Assembly: GCA_019753175.1 (NCBI GenBank)
Contig: JAIELK010000022.1
Coordinates: 1-64,000, forward strand
Direction: 5' to 3'
DNA: 64,000 bases
From: Hyphomonadaceae bacterium
Lineage (GTDB): Bacteria; Pseudomonadota; Alphaproteobacteria; Caulobacterales; Aquidulcibacteraceae
Shown here: positions 53,441 through 62,232 of the stretch, piece after piece
Layout of the letters: every line of letters starts with the position of its first letter
Numbering within the stretch: the stretch's first letter is position 1
The notes under the pieces: model-generated
What the model saw: only the letters and a program-made list of their open reading frames with translations
Databases searched by the model: none
Told to the model about the DNA's origin: nothing
Position numbers and translations under genes: made by a program

Positions 53441-54445
53441 ATGAAACTCGCCTCTCTCCGCCACGCTCGCGACGGCAAGCTCGTCGTCGTCTCCAATGAT
53501 CTCGCGTGGTGCGCGCATGAGCCGAGCGTTCCAACGCTGCAGGCGGCGCTCGACGATTGGGCGCGCGCCGAGCCGCGCCTGCGCGCGCTTTCGGAAGGCG
53601 TGAACGCGGGCTCGGTGCTGCGCGAACGCTTCCATGAACGCGAGGCTGCGTCACCGTTGCCGCGTGCGTATCAGTGGGCGGATGGTTCTGCGTATGTGAA
53701 TCATGTCGCGCTGGTGCGCCAGGCGCGCGGCGCCAAGATGCCGGACAGCTTCTGGACCGATCCGCTGATGTATCAGGGCGGCAGCGACGCGTTCTTGGGT
53801 CCCCGCGATCCGATTCCACTCAAGGACGAAGCCTGGGGCTGCGACTTCGAGGCGGAAGTCGCGGTAATCGTGGACGACGTGCCGATGGGCGCATTGCCGC
53901 AAGACGCGCGCGACCGGATACGCCTGGTGATGCTCGTGAACGACGTGAGCCTGCGCAATCTGATCCCGGCGGAGCTGGAGAAGGGTTTTGGTTTCTTTCA
54001 ATCAAAGCCATCGTCGGCGTTTTCGCCGTGCGCGGTGACGCCGGATGCGCTGGGCGATGCGTGGCGCGACGGCAAGCTGCATCTGCCGATGCGCGTGGCG
54101 CTCAACGGCGAAGTCTTCGGCAAGGCCAACGCCGGCGAGGACATGACCTTCGATTTCGGCCAGCTGATCGCGCACGCAGCCAAGACGCGCGACCTCGCGG
54201 CCGGCACGATCATCGGCTCAGGCACGGTATCGAACCGCGACGCTGACGGCGGGCCGGGCAAGCCGGTGCGCGAGGGTGGGTTCGGTTACTCGTGCATCGC
54301 CGAACAGCGCATGATCGAGACGATCCAAAGCGGCAAGCCGGTCACGCCGTTTCTGAAGCATGGCGATCGCGTCGAAATCGAGATGCTCGACGCGCGCAAT
54401 CACTCGATCTTCGGGCGGATCGATCAGGCGGTGGTCAGGGGGTAG
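53441..54445 (+). CDS. fahA: Fumarylacetoacetate hydrolase
   Basis: A 334-residue enzyme that splits fumarylacetoacetate to fumarate and acetoacetate, the last step of tyrosine breakdown. Metal-binding acidic residues lie in WGCDFEAEVAVIVDD, with DVSLRNLIP, KPSSAFSPCAVTPD and GSGTVSNRD completing the active site. AAAGGAG precedes the ATG. It converges on the next gene with an 11-base overlap. Confidence 0.93.
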   Translation: MKLASLRHARDGKLVVVSNDLAWCAHEPSVPTLQAALDDWARAEPRLRALSEGVNAGSVLRERFHEREAASPLPRAYQWADGSAYVNHVALVRQARGAKMPDSFWTDPLMYQGGSDAFLGPRDPIPLKDEAWGCDFEAEVAVIVDDVPMGALPQDARDRIRLVMLVNDVSLRNLIPAELEKGFGFFQSKPSSAFSPCAVTPDALGDAWRDGKLHLPMRVALNGEVFGKANAGEDMTFDFGQLIAHAAKTRDLAAGTIIGSGTVSNRDADGGPGKPVREGGFGYSCIAEQRMIETIQSGKPVTPFLKHGDRVEIEMLDARNHSIFGRIDQAVVRG

Positions 54446-55901
54446 GCGTCAGGAATGCATCCGGGAAGTCGCGCCGAATTCGCGCTGCATTCGCGCGCTT
54501 GGCGGCAAGCGCTTGGTTTCTTGTGAGAGCACTTGGAAGCGGCAGCGAAAACGCGATGTCATAGAAAAGGAAGGCGGCTCGAAAGTCATAATCACGGGCG
54601 AAGCGGTCACCTACGTCGGTCCAGTAGCCCGGGTTGTAGGGAAGAGCGAGCAGCGCTTGATTTTGCAAACTTGGCACGTCCGTTGGTAGCCCTGCGCCGC
54701 GCGCCCGATCCAAAGCGGCTTGATCGAACTGCAACACGGCAAGCGCGAAGGCTGCGCCGAGGGCGGGATGGTCACGGTGGGGCGAGCCCTGCGCGCGTTG
54801 CATCGCTTCGATGGCTCGGGGGACGTTGTCTTCCTGCTCAGCAATCCCGATCTCGATGATCGCCCAAGGCGCCGGGTCGCTCATAGTACGTACGCGGGCG
54901 AGGAGGTCACAAGCATGCAACTGAGCTGGTCCGTCGCATCGCAAGTCGGGAAACATGTTAAAGGTTACCGAAAACAGCATTGCTGCAGCCGCTTCGCCTT
55001 GGCTTTGGGATATCGCCTGCATGTGGCGATCCCAGCTCTCGAGGGTTAGCGTGCCGCCTGGAGCGCGGCCCGCGATCACATCGGTCGCCGCTTGACCCGC
55101 GCCAGGTACAAGTTGATCAAGCCCGCGCGCGGTCTCGTTTCTCAGATGCGAAGTCAGTGGATACGCAACAGCGACCTCTTCAATGGCGATGAGCCTCCAT
55201 GATCGGCTAGAGCGGGGCCCGGGCATGACTTGGAACGAAGCGGTCAACTCGGAGGGTGCTCGACCGCTGCTGCGCGCGTGTCGATACAGCGCGGGATGCA
55301 CGAGCATTATGGCATTCATCGTGGGCCAGAAAGCCGGTGGTGGTGCGCTGTCGCTTGGCGCATAACTCCCGACATCGCGCCCCGCACACTGTAGCACAAC
55401 ACGATTGCGCCGAGAACGGACGCTGGTAGGGCTAGCGTTTGCACTTGGGATCACCAGTCCTAGCTCGGTTTCCGCATCGCATGCATTGGGTAATTGGCCC
55501 CCGGCGCCAGCGGCGGTGAGGATGCCTTGCAAGTGGCTTCGGTTCAGGCGCTCCATGACCCTAAAGGTCAAATCTGCTGCGCCATTCACGGTGGTGAAGC
55601 GATCGTGATCCAGGACAAACGTCCGGTTAAGGCGAAAGTCGAGCAATACAGTCAGGGTGCCATCCCGCCAAACTGACCAATCAGGCCCAATGTCGAGAGT
55701 GAGTTCGCTGGTGATGGGGTCTTCACCGCGCTCCACGCGGGTTACTTCGTAACGAAGCCGATAAGTTGCTTCTGAAGGCTGGCCGCGCTGTAGGAGGTAG
55801 ACGCTCGCTTCAGCAAGTGGGTTGTCGAACAGCGGCTGCGCCATCGCCGCACACGGCGCAAACAACGCAGCCGATGCCGCAGCCAGAGTGCGCCTTATCA
55901 T
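54435..55901 (-). CDS. Secreted hypothetical protein
   Basis: A 488-residue protein with a signal peptide (MIRRTLAAASAALFAPCAAM, then AQP). The N-terminal half (about 30-230) looks beta-rich (YRLRYEVTRVERGEDPITSE, TFVLDHDRFTTVNGA); the C-terminal half is helical and TPR-like (AIIEIGIAEQEDNVPRAIEA). I do not recognise the family. GGAGG lies five bases before the ATG. Less GC-rich than neighbours in places. Confidence 0.7.
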   Translation of the reverse strand: MIRRTLAAASAALFAPCAAMAQPLFDNPLAEASVYLLQRGQPSEATYRLRYEVTRVERGEDPITSELTLDIGPDWSVWRDGTLTVLLDFRLNRTFVLDHDRFTTVNGAADLTFRVMERLNRSHLQGILTAAGAGGQLPNACDAETELGLVIPSANASPTSVRSRRNRVVLQCAGRDVGSYAPSDSAPPPAFWPTMNAIMLVHPALYRHARSSGRAPSELTASFQVMPGPRSSRSWRLIAIEEVAVAYPLTSHLRNETARGLDQLVPGAGQAATDVIAGRAPGGTLTLESWDRHMQAISQSQGEAAAAMLFSVTFNMFPDLRCDGPAQLHACDLLARVRTMSDPAPWAIIEIGIAEQEDNVPRAIEAMQRAQGSPHRDHPALGAAFALAVLQFDQAALDRARGAGLPTDVPSLQNQALLALPYNPGYWTDVGDRFARDYDFRAAFLFYDIAFSLPLPSALTRNQALAAKRANAARIRRDFPDAFLTPTP

Positions 55902-55964
55902 CACTACCTCCACGGGCAGCGTAGCGTACAGCGCGAAGCGCGTCCAATGGCGACCGACGCCGCC

Positions 55965-56618
55965 TCAACTATGCGCGAAAATGTCGACCGACTCCCAACC
56001 CGCGAGATCGAGCGCGGCGCGGGAGGGGAGGAAGTCGAAGCACGACTGCGCGATCTCAAGCCGGCCTTCTCGCGCCAGCATCGTATCGAGCTTTTCCTTC
56101 AGCGCGTGCAGGTGCAGCACGTCTGCGGCCGCGTACGCGAGCTGCGCGTCGGTCAACTCCGCCGCCCCCCAGTCGGACGATTGCTGATCCTTGGAGATGT
56201 CGCGGCCGAGCAATTCCTTGGTCAGGTCCTTCAGCCCGTGTTTGTCGGTATAGGTGCGCGCCAGCCGCGATGCGGTCTTGGTGCAATAGATCGGCGCGCA
56301 CACCAGCGACAGGTCGCGCATGAACATGGCGACGTCGAAGCGCGCAAAGTGAAACAGCTTGAGGACGCCCGGGTCGCTCAGCACTCGCTTCAGGTTCGGC
56401 GCGTCGTAGCTCGCGCGATCCAGTTGCACCAGGTGCGCTTCGCCGCCGCCATCGGAAAGCTGCACCAGGCAGAGCGGGTCGCGCACCAGCGACAGGCCCA
56501 TGGTCTCGCTGTCGACCGCGACCGCGCCGGAAAAGCGCACCGTTTCCGGCAGGTCACCCTTGTGCAGGTAGACGACGATGTTGCGCCCGTCGACGGTGAG
56601 GGAGAGCTTGCGTGTCAT
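55965..56618 (-). CDS. RNase D-like 3'-5' exonuclease
   Basis: A 217-residue DEDDy exonuclease: ExoI motif VAVDSETMGL, ExoII HFARFDVAMFM, ExoIII AAADVLHLHALKEKL with the DEDDy Tyr. It lacks the HRDC domains of full-length RNase D, so it is the short form common in alphaproteobacteria, acting on structured RNA 3' ends. Confidence 0.9.
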   Translation of the reverse strand: MTRKLSLTVDGRNIVVYLHKGDLPETVRFSGAVAVDSETMGLSLVRDPLCLVQLSDGGGEAHLVQLDRASYDAPNLKRVLSDPGVLKLFHFARFDVAMFMRDLSLVCAPIYCTKTASRLARTYTDKHGLKDLTKELLGRDISKDQQSSDWGAAELTDAQLAYAAADVLHLHALKEKLDTMLAREGRLEIAQSCFDFLPSRAALDLAGWESVDIFAHS

Positions 56619-56650
56619 AGCGGCGGCTTAGTTCAATTCGCCGCCGATGG

Positions 56651-58612
56651 CTACCCTGGAGAGCGCCAGCGTAGGCCGAAGCGGAGCGTACGCGGCGCGT
56701 CGAAGCTCTCGATCCCATCGGCGGTCTCCGCGGTTTCCACCGCTGCGTCAAAGGCGTTGTCGAGCGCGGCGAACACGCTGAGGCCGTCCAACAGCGCGTG
56801 CTCGGCCCGCAGGTCGACGGTCAGAGCCGGCGACAGTTCACGGCTGTTGAGGTCATCCTCGAAGCGTGCGCTCTCGTAGGCGAAGTGGGCGCTCAGAGTC
56901 GTCGCCGTCCCCGCGTTCCATCGCAGCGAACCGGTGGCTGCCCACTCAGGCGCCTGCGCGGGCCGCAGGCCGGCGATTTCCGCACGGGTGTAGTTCGCAG
57001 CGACGCGCCAGGTGAGCGTCCGCCATGCGCCGTTCGCTTCGGCCTCTATGCCGCGCGCGTCGATCTCGCCAGCGTTGCGGCGCTGACGATAGGCGCCGCC
57101 GGCCGGCACGAAGACGCCCGGTGGGAATGTGCCCGGCCCGGCGCCAAGCGTGAGGTTGACAATGGCGTCTTCGAGCTGGGTGGCGAAGGCGCCGATTTCC
57201 CATGAAAACGCCTCGCCCTCGCTGCCGATGGCGGCGTCGACGCCGGTCAACCGCTCGGGCTCAAGCGCGGCGTTGGCTTCAGTGACGTCATTGCCGACGC
57301 GAAAAGGGCGGTGCAGCTCGTTCAGCGTCGGCGGCCTAAAGCCCGCATAGGCGGCGGCGCGAAGATAGGCGTCGTCTCCGAGATCGCGGCGCACGCCCAA
57401 GCGCGCGGTCGGCAGCACCACCGCATTGTCGCTGGGACGAAAATCCAAGAGGATCGCGTTCGTCGCGCGATCGCGCTCGGTGCGCGCGCCGCGAGATGCT
57501 TCCCATTGATCGACGCGCGCTCCGCCGGAAAGCAACCAATCATTGCCCTCGCGCCACGCTTCCACGTAGGCGCCTGCCATGCGCGTCTCGCCGCCGGCGA
57601 CGCGGGTGCGGGTGAATGTACCGCCGACGAAGCGAAACAGCTCGCGGGTCTCACCGTCGGCCATGCGCACATCGGCGCCGAGCTCGACGCCTGCGCTTTC
57701 GTCCGTCCAGCGCAGCGCGGCGTTGCCGCCCCAGCCGAACGCCGGCGTGGCGATCTGATCGTTGGCGGGCGTTGTGGCGCTGCGATCGGGCGATACGGCG
57801 ACGGAGGAATTGGCGAGGTCCGACCACATAGCCCAACCTTGCACGCGCCAGCTCCACGCGCCGTATGGACGCGCGAGTGCGACGCTCAGGCTCGATCCGC
57901 TGTTTTGCGAGTCCGCGCCGGCGAGGCCGGCGCTGCGCGATTCGCCGTAGCCGGAGATACGCAAAGACAAGGCATGGTCCGCGTCGCGCCAACTGAGCCG
58001 CGCCGCCGCCGCCGAAGACTCCGCCGCTAACGCGACATCGGCCGCACCGAGGCCGTCGCGCACCGCTACCCATCCATCGCTCTCTTCTGCGCTCGCCGCC
58101 AGCAGCAGCGAGATCGTCTCGTCGCCGGCGACGGCGAGGCCGGAAGCGCGCAGGTGGCCGCGCTCGCCGGATTCGACGCTGAGCGCGGCGCCGTCCTGAT
58201 CGCGTTCCTGCAATTGCACTACGCCGAGCAGCGCGCCCGCGCCGTAAGGTCCCGCGCCGGCGCCGCGCAGCACGCGTGCGCGGGCGACCGTGTCGGGCGG
58301 AAGCGCGCCCCAGATCACCCAGCCGCCGAACGGATCGTTGAGCGGTTGGCCGTCGAGCGTCACCAGCGTACGCCCCGCGCCCGACGGCCCTGACGCGCGC
58401 ACCGACAAGCCCTGGATGGTTGGATTGGCGATCGCCGACGAAGTGCGGCGAAAGAGGGAGACGCCGGGCGCGGTGCGCAGAGCGTCGTCGATGCGCGGCG
58501 CGTCGGCGAGCGTGATCGGATCGATGTCGGCTGTCGAATAGGCGCGCTCGCCGGGCGCCTCTGGCAGGCGCGGCGCAACGATGACGATTTCTTCGACGGG
58601 CGCCGGGTCCAT
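56651..58612 (-). CDS. TonB-dependent receptor without a visible signal peptide
   Basis: A 653-residue receptor: TonB-box-like EEIVIVAP at residues 7-14, plug domain (about 20-130, VSLFRRTSSAIANPTIQGLS, RTLVTLDGQPLNDPFGGWV) and a beta-barrel ending FGLRWRSPG. Such receptors import cobalamin, iron chelates or other scarce nutrients. The protein starts MDPAPVEE with no signal sequence, and in-frame codons upstream show neither a start nor a hydrophobic segment. It follows alaC by 54 bases. Confidence 0.85.
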   Translation of the reverse strand: MDPAPVEEIVIVAPRLPEAPGERAYSTADIDPITLADAPRIDDALRTAPGVSLFRRTSSAIANPTIQGLSVRASGPSGAGRTLVTLDGQPLNDPFGGWVIWGALPPDTVARARVLRGAGAGPYGAGALLGVVQLQERDQDGAALSVESGERGHLRASGLAVAGDETISLLLAASAEESDGWVAVRDGLGAADVALAAESSAAAARLSWRDADHALSLRISGYGESRSAGLAGADSQNSGSSLSVALARPYGAWSWRVQGWAMWSDLANSSVAVSPDRSATTPANDQIATPAFGWGGNAALRWTDESAGVELGADVRMADGETRELFRFVGGTFTRTRVAGGETRMAGAYVEAWREGNDWLLSGGARVDQWEASRGARTERDRATNAILLDFRPSDNAVVLPTARLGVRRDLGDDAYLRAAAYAGFRPPTLNELHRPFRVGNDVTEANAALEPERLTGVDAAIGSEGEAFSWEIGAFATQLEDAIVNLTLGAGPGTFPPGVFVPAGGAYRQRRNAGEIDARGIEAEANGAWRTLTWRVAANYTRAEIAGLRPAQAPEWAATGSLRWNAGTATTLSAHFAYESARFEDDLNSRELSPALTVDLRAEHALLDGLSVFAALDNAFDAAVETAETADGIESFDAPRTLRFGLRWRSPG

Positions 58613-58666
58613 GATAAGTCTCTGCTTACCGCGTCGCTGCCGCGAGAGGAACCGTGGCGGCGCCGC

Positions 58667-59848
58667 TCAAACCGACGGCGCTTGCAGGAAGCGGCGCAGA
58701 TTGCGCGCGGCCTGGCGGATGCGCTGCTCGTTTTCCACGAGCGCGATGCGCACGAAGCCGTCGCCATACTCGCCGAAGCCGGCGCCAGGCGCGACCGCGA
58801 TCTCAGCGCCTTCGAGCAGCATCTTGGCGAACTGCACCGAACCGAGTTCGCGATAGCGCTCGGGCAGCGGCGCCCAGGCGAACATCGATGCGCTCGGCGA
58901 AGGGATCGCCCAGCCGGATTTGCCGAACGCGTCCACCAGCACGTCGCGCCGCTTGCGATAGGTCTCGCGCACCTCCGCCACGCACTCTTGCGGGCCGTTG
59001 AGCGCAGCGACCGCCGCTACCTGCAGCGGCGTGTAGGCGCCGTAGTCGAGATAGGATTTCACCCGCGCCAGCGCCGCGATCAGCCGCTCGTTGCCGAGCG
59101 CAAAGCCGATGCGGAAGCCCGCCATCGAATAGGTCTTCGACAGCGTGTTGACCTCGACCGTCACATCCTTCGCGCCTGGAACTTGCAGGGCCGAGGGCGG
59201 CGGCTCGTCGAAATAAATCTCCGAATAGGCGACATCGGAGAGCAAGAACATGGTGTGCTTCTTCGCCAGCGCTACCGCCTCCTTGTAGAAGTCGAGCGAG
59301 ACCGTCTGCGCCGTCGGATTGGCCGGATAGCACACGACCATGGCGATGGGCGGGGGCACCGAATGGCGCACGGCGCGGCTGATGCCGGAGAGATATTGCT
59401 CCGGCGAATGCGCTTCGACATGGCGAATGGCGCCGCCGGCCATAATGAAGCCGAAGGCGTGGATCGGGTAGGACGGGTTGGGCGTGATGACGACGTCGCC
59501 CGGCGCCGTGATCGCCTGCGCGAGATTGGCGAAACCTTCCTTGGAGCCAAGCGTAGTCACGATCTCGCGGTCGGGATCGAGCTTCACGCCGAAGCGCCGC
59601 TCGTAGTAGGCCGCCGCCGCGCGCCGCAGACCGGGTATGCCGCGCGACGCGGAATAGCGGTTGGTGCGCGGCTTCTTCGCCGTCTCGCAGAGCTTGTCGA
59701 GGATGTGCTCGGGCGTGGCGAGATCGGGATTGCCCATGCCGAGGTCGATGATGTCGGCGCCCTCGGCGCGCAGCCGCGCCTTCACCTTGTTCACCTCCTC
59801 GAACACGTAAGGCGGCAGGCGGCGAATCTTGTGGAAGTCAGGACTCAT
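58667..59848 (-). CDS. alaC: PLP-dependent aminotransferase, AlaC-like
   Basis: A 393-residue fold-type I aminotransferase, likely glutamate-pyruvate transaminase. IDLGMGNPDLATPEHI, YPANPTAQTVS, the PLP lysine Lys238 in SKTYSMAGFRIG and FVRIALVENEQRI fit the AlaA/AlaC/LL-diaminopimelate aminotransferase group. No lysine-pathway gene is adjacent, so alanine synthesis is favoured. Confidence 0.85.
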   Translation of the reverse strand: MSPDFHKIRRLPPYVFEEVNKVKARLRAEGADIIDLGMGNPDLATPEHILDKLCETAKKPRTNRYSASRGIPGLRRAAAAYYERRFGVKLDPDREIVTTLGSKEGFANLAQAITAPGDVVITPNPSYPIHAFGFIMAGGAIRHVEAHSPEQYLSGISRAVRHSVPPPIAMVVCYPANPTAQTVSLDFYKEAVALAKKHTMFLLSDVAYSEIYFDEPPPSALQVPGAKDVTVEVNTLSKTYSMAGFRIGFALGNERLIAALARVKSYLDYGAYTPLQVAAVAALNGPQECVAEVRETYRKRRDVLVDAFGKSGWAIPSPSASMFAWAPLPERYRELGSVQFAKMLLEGAEIAVAPGAGFGEYGDGFVRIALVENEQRIRQAARNLRRFLQAPSV

Positions 59849-59913
59849 CGGACGAAGCTAGGCGAGCCGGAACGCGCGCGCGAGGGCGCTGCTCTTGCGA
59901 CTGCAGGGATCAA

Positions 59914-60000
59914 TGGTGCCCGGAAGAGGACTCGAACCTCCACGCCCTTGCGAGCGCCAGCACCTGAAGCTGGTGCGTCTACCAATTCCGCCATCCGGGC
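59914..60000 (-). tRNA. tRNA-Leu (CAG anticodon)
   Basis: On the minus strand: acceptor GCCCGGA/TCCGGGC, discriminator A and encoded CCA, D-arm GGCGGAATTGGTAGACGC, anticodon loop with TTCAGGT (anticodon CAG) and a long class II variable arm. The T-arm has GGTTCGAGTCC. Confidence 0.95.
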
Positions 60001-60043
60001 ACGGGTAGAAGACGGCGGGGTTTAAGGGAGGCGGGCAGGCGCG

Positions 60044-61033
60044 TCAATGTGCGCGGCGGCGGCCCTTGGGCTTGGCATAGAGCCCCGCCACTCGGGCTGC
60101 TTCGCCTGCCACGGCGGCTCGAAGCTCGGGCGGGCCGAGCACCGTCGCCTCCGCCCCCAAGCGCAACATTTGTCGCGCGGCGTAAGCGACCTCCTCCACC
60201 GGGATATCGGCTTCGATCCAGCCCTCCGGCTTGGAGGCGCGCTGGCTTTGGCGCGCCGCCTCGGCCGCGGCTGGGCTCGTGTCGCGCAGCAGTCTGAAGC
60301 CGAGCGGCGAGAGCTTCACGCGTGCGCGCCCGCTCAACAGCCGCGCCTCGAAATCGGCTGCCCAGGTCTTCCAGTAGCGCGCGAGATCAAAACGCGTGGG
60401 CGCGCGCGCCTGCGCTTCGAGCACGTCGAGCTTCTGGATATTGGCGACGCGATACGTGCGCGCCTTGCCGCGCGCGGCCGCCACCAGATACCAGAGCCCG
60501 CCCTTAAGCACGAGACCGAGCGGATCGAGGTCGCGGTTCACGACCTCCTTCCAGCTCTCATAGCGGATACGGATGCGCCTATTGCGCCAGACCGCGCCGG
60601 CAAGCGTGGGCAGAAGATCAATGCTCTCGGCGCGTGCATACCAGCCGATCGGATCGATATGGAAGCGTTGCGCCACCTGCTGGGCGCTGGCGCCGGCGTC
60701 TTGCGGCAGGCTCGCGAGCAGTTTGAGTTGGGCCGCCGCGGCTTCAGCGCCGACGCCAAGCGCGCTCGCCGCATCGCCGACGCCAGCAAGCAGCAGCGCC
60801 TCCGCTTCGGCGGGCGTAAAGCCGGTGAGGCGCGTGCGGTAGCCTTCGTGCAGCGCAAAGCCGCCATTGCGTCCGCGCTCGGCGTAGACCGGCACCCCGG
60901 CCGCGCTCAACTGGTCGATGTCGCGATAGATCGTGCGCACCGAAACCTCGAACTCGGCCGCGAGCGCCTCGGCGCTTAACCGCCCACGCATTTGCAGCAG
61001 GATCAACATCGAGAGGAGGCGGCCGGCGCGCAT
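60044..61033 (-). CDS. YafY-type WYL-domain transcriptional regulator
   Basis: A 329-residue regulator: N-terminal HTH (LLSMLILLQMRGRLSAEALA, VSVRTIYRDIDQL), WYL domain with RIRIRYESWKEVVNRDLDPL and a C-terminal WCX segment. WYL proteins sense nucleic acid or small ligands. It is divergent from two DUF1579 genes, with a dyad between. The ATG at 61033 is used; a GTG at 61048 adds five residues. Confidence 0.9.
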   Translation of the reverse strand: MRAGRLLSMLILLQMRGRLSAEALAAEFEVSVRTIYRDIDQLSAAGVPVYAERGRNGGFALHEGYRTRLTGFTPAEAEALLLAGVGDAASALGVGAEAAAAQLKLLASLPQDAGASAQQVAQRFHIDPIGWYARAESIDLLPTLAGAVWRNRRIRIRYESWKEVVNRDLDPLGLVLKGGLWYLVAAARGKARTYRVANIQKLDVLEAQARAPTRFDLARYWKTWAADFEARLLSGRARVKLSPLGFRLLRDTSPAAAEAARQSQRASKPEGWIEADIPVEEVAYAARQMLRLGAEATVLGPPELRAAVAGEAARVAGLYAKPKGRRRAH

Positions 61034-61055
61034 TTTTCCAGATCGCACTAATAGC

Positions 61056-61070
61056 TGACATCAGGTGTCA
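61056..61070. promoter_or_regulatory. Dyad operator between the WYL regulator and DUF1579 genes
   Basis: TGACA, TCAGG, TGTCA is a perfect five-base inverted repeat 22 bases upstream of the regulator start and 26 bases before the first DUF1579 gene. It probably controls both directions. Confidence 0.5.
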
Positions 61071-61095
61071 TGTTTGATGCGCTAGGGACAGCGCC

Positions 61096-61584
61096 ATGGC
61101 AAGTGCGAGCGCGGAAACGGATTTCGATTTCTTTGAAGGCGAGTGGCGCGTTACGCACCGTCGGCTGAAAACGCGGCTCGCGGGGTGCATCGAGTGGGAA
61201 GAGTTCGGCGGGCGCTGCACGGTGTGGAAGACCCTCGGTGGGTTCGGCAATGTCGATGACAATGTCATCGAATTTCCGGCCGGCGCCTATCGTGCGATCA
61301 CCATGCGTTCGTTCGATCCGCGCACACGGCTATGGGCGATCTGGTGGCTCGATGGTCGCACACCGCACCAGCTCGACGTGCCGGTGATCGGCGGCTTCAT
61401 CGACGGCGTGGGCGCTTTCTACGCCGACGATCACTTCGAGGGGCGGTCCATCCGCGTTCGCTTTCGTTGGAGCCACATTGAGACCGGCGCCCCTCGCTGG
61501 GAGCAAGCGTTCTCGGCGGACGCAGGCGCCAGCTGGGAAACCAATTGGATAATGCAGTTTGCACGCGCTGAAACGGAGGCGTGA
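61096..61584 (+). CDS. DUF1579-like protein, copy 1
   Basis: A 162-residue beta-rich protein without signal peptide: FDFFEGEWRVTHRRLKTRLA, MRSFDPRTRLWAIWW, WEQAFSADAGASWETNWIM. This is the DUF1579-like calycin-type pattern. A paralog follows at 61672. Both are probably controlled by the WYL regulator. Confidence 0.78.
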   Translation: MASASAETDFDFFEGEWRVTHRRLKTRLAGCIEWEEFGGRCTVWKTLGGFGNVDDNVIEFPAGAYRAITMRSFDPRTRLWAIWWLDGRTPHQLDVPVIGGFIDGVGAFYADDHFEGRSIRVRFRWSHIETGAPRWEQAFSADAGASWETNWIMQFARAETEA

Positions 61585-61671
61585 GGTGAATCACAAAGAC
61601 GCGCTCTGCTGGGCGCCGGCGCCGCGGCCGCGCTGCTTCCAGCATGCGCAACCACTCAACAAGGAGGGCCT
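61585..61671 (+). other. Start-less lipoprotein signal remnant in frame with copy 2
   Basis: The 29 codons between the two DUF1579 genes are open in the frame of copy 2 and read SQRRALLGAGAAAALLPACA, then TTQQGGP: an RR-containing hydrophobic signal with lipobox. No ATG, GTG or TTG exists in that frame; a GTG at 61586 lies one base out of frame, so a single-base insertion would restore a full lipoprotein. AAGGAGG at its 3' end now serves the ATG at 61672. Confidence 0.6.
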
Positions 61672-62163
61672 ATGACTTTCGACCCCATTCCGCCGCTGCC
61701 GGCGGCGCCAACGCCGGGAAAGCCCGGCGACTTCGATTTCCTAACGGGGGAGTGGCGTATCCACCATCGCTCCATCGTCAACGGCGATTGGCTCGAGTAC
61801 GACGGCGAGGCCACGGTGTACGGCATCCTCGCGGGGATTTGCAGCGTCGAGGAATTGCGCATTCCGGCGCGCGATTTTTCCGGCATGGGGTTGAGGTTGC
61901 TCGACGCCGAGAGGCGCGTGTGGTCGGATCATTGGGTCAATGCGCGGTCGGGCGTGATCACGCTGCCGGCGCAGACGGGCAGCTTCGAGAATGGCGCCGG
62001 AATCTTCGCTTCCGACTATGAGGACAACGGTCGCGCCATGAAGTCCGTCGGCGTGTGGGACTTGATCACCGCAGACTCCTGCCGCTGGCGGCAGGCAACC
62101 TCGGGGGACGGGGGACTGACCTGGGCGCACAATTGGATCATGCACTGGTCGCGGGTGCGCTGA
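61672..62163 (+). CDS. DUF1579-like protein, copy 2
   Basis: A 163-residue paralog of the upstream protein: DFDFLTGEWRIHHRSIVNGD, LRLLDAERRVWSDHWVN, WRQATSGDGGLTWAHNWIMH. AAGGAGG precedes the ATG by about seven bases. The Pro-rich N-terminus (DPIPPLPAAPTPGKPG) looks like the linker of a lipoprotein whose signal has lost its start codon. Confidence 0.78.
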   Translation: MTFDPIPPLPAAPTPGKPGDFDFLTGEWRIHHRSIVNGDWLEYDGEATVYGILAGICSVEELRIPARDFSGMGLRLLDAERRVWSDHWVNARSGVITLPAQTGSFENGAGIFASDYEDNGRAMKSVGVWDLITADSCRWRQATSGDGGLTWAHNWIMHWSRVR

Positions 62164-62232
62164 ATCCCCTGCCGCCGCGACGGCGTAGGCGCTTGGCCTT
62201 GGGGGCGCACTCCTATAGGCATCGCGCCTCCA

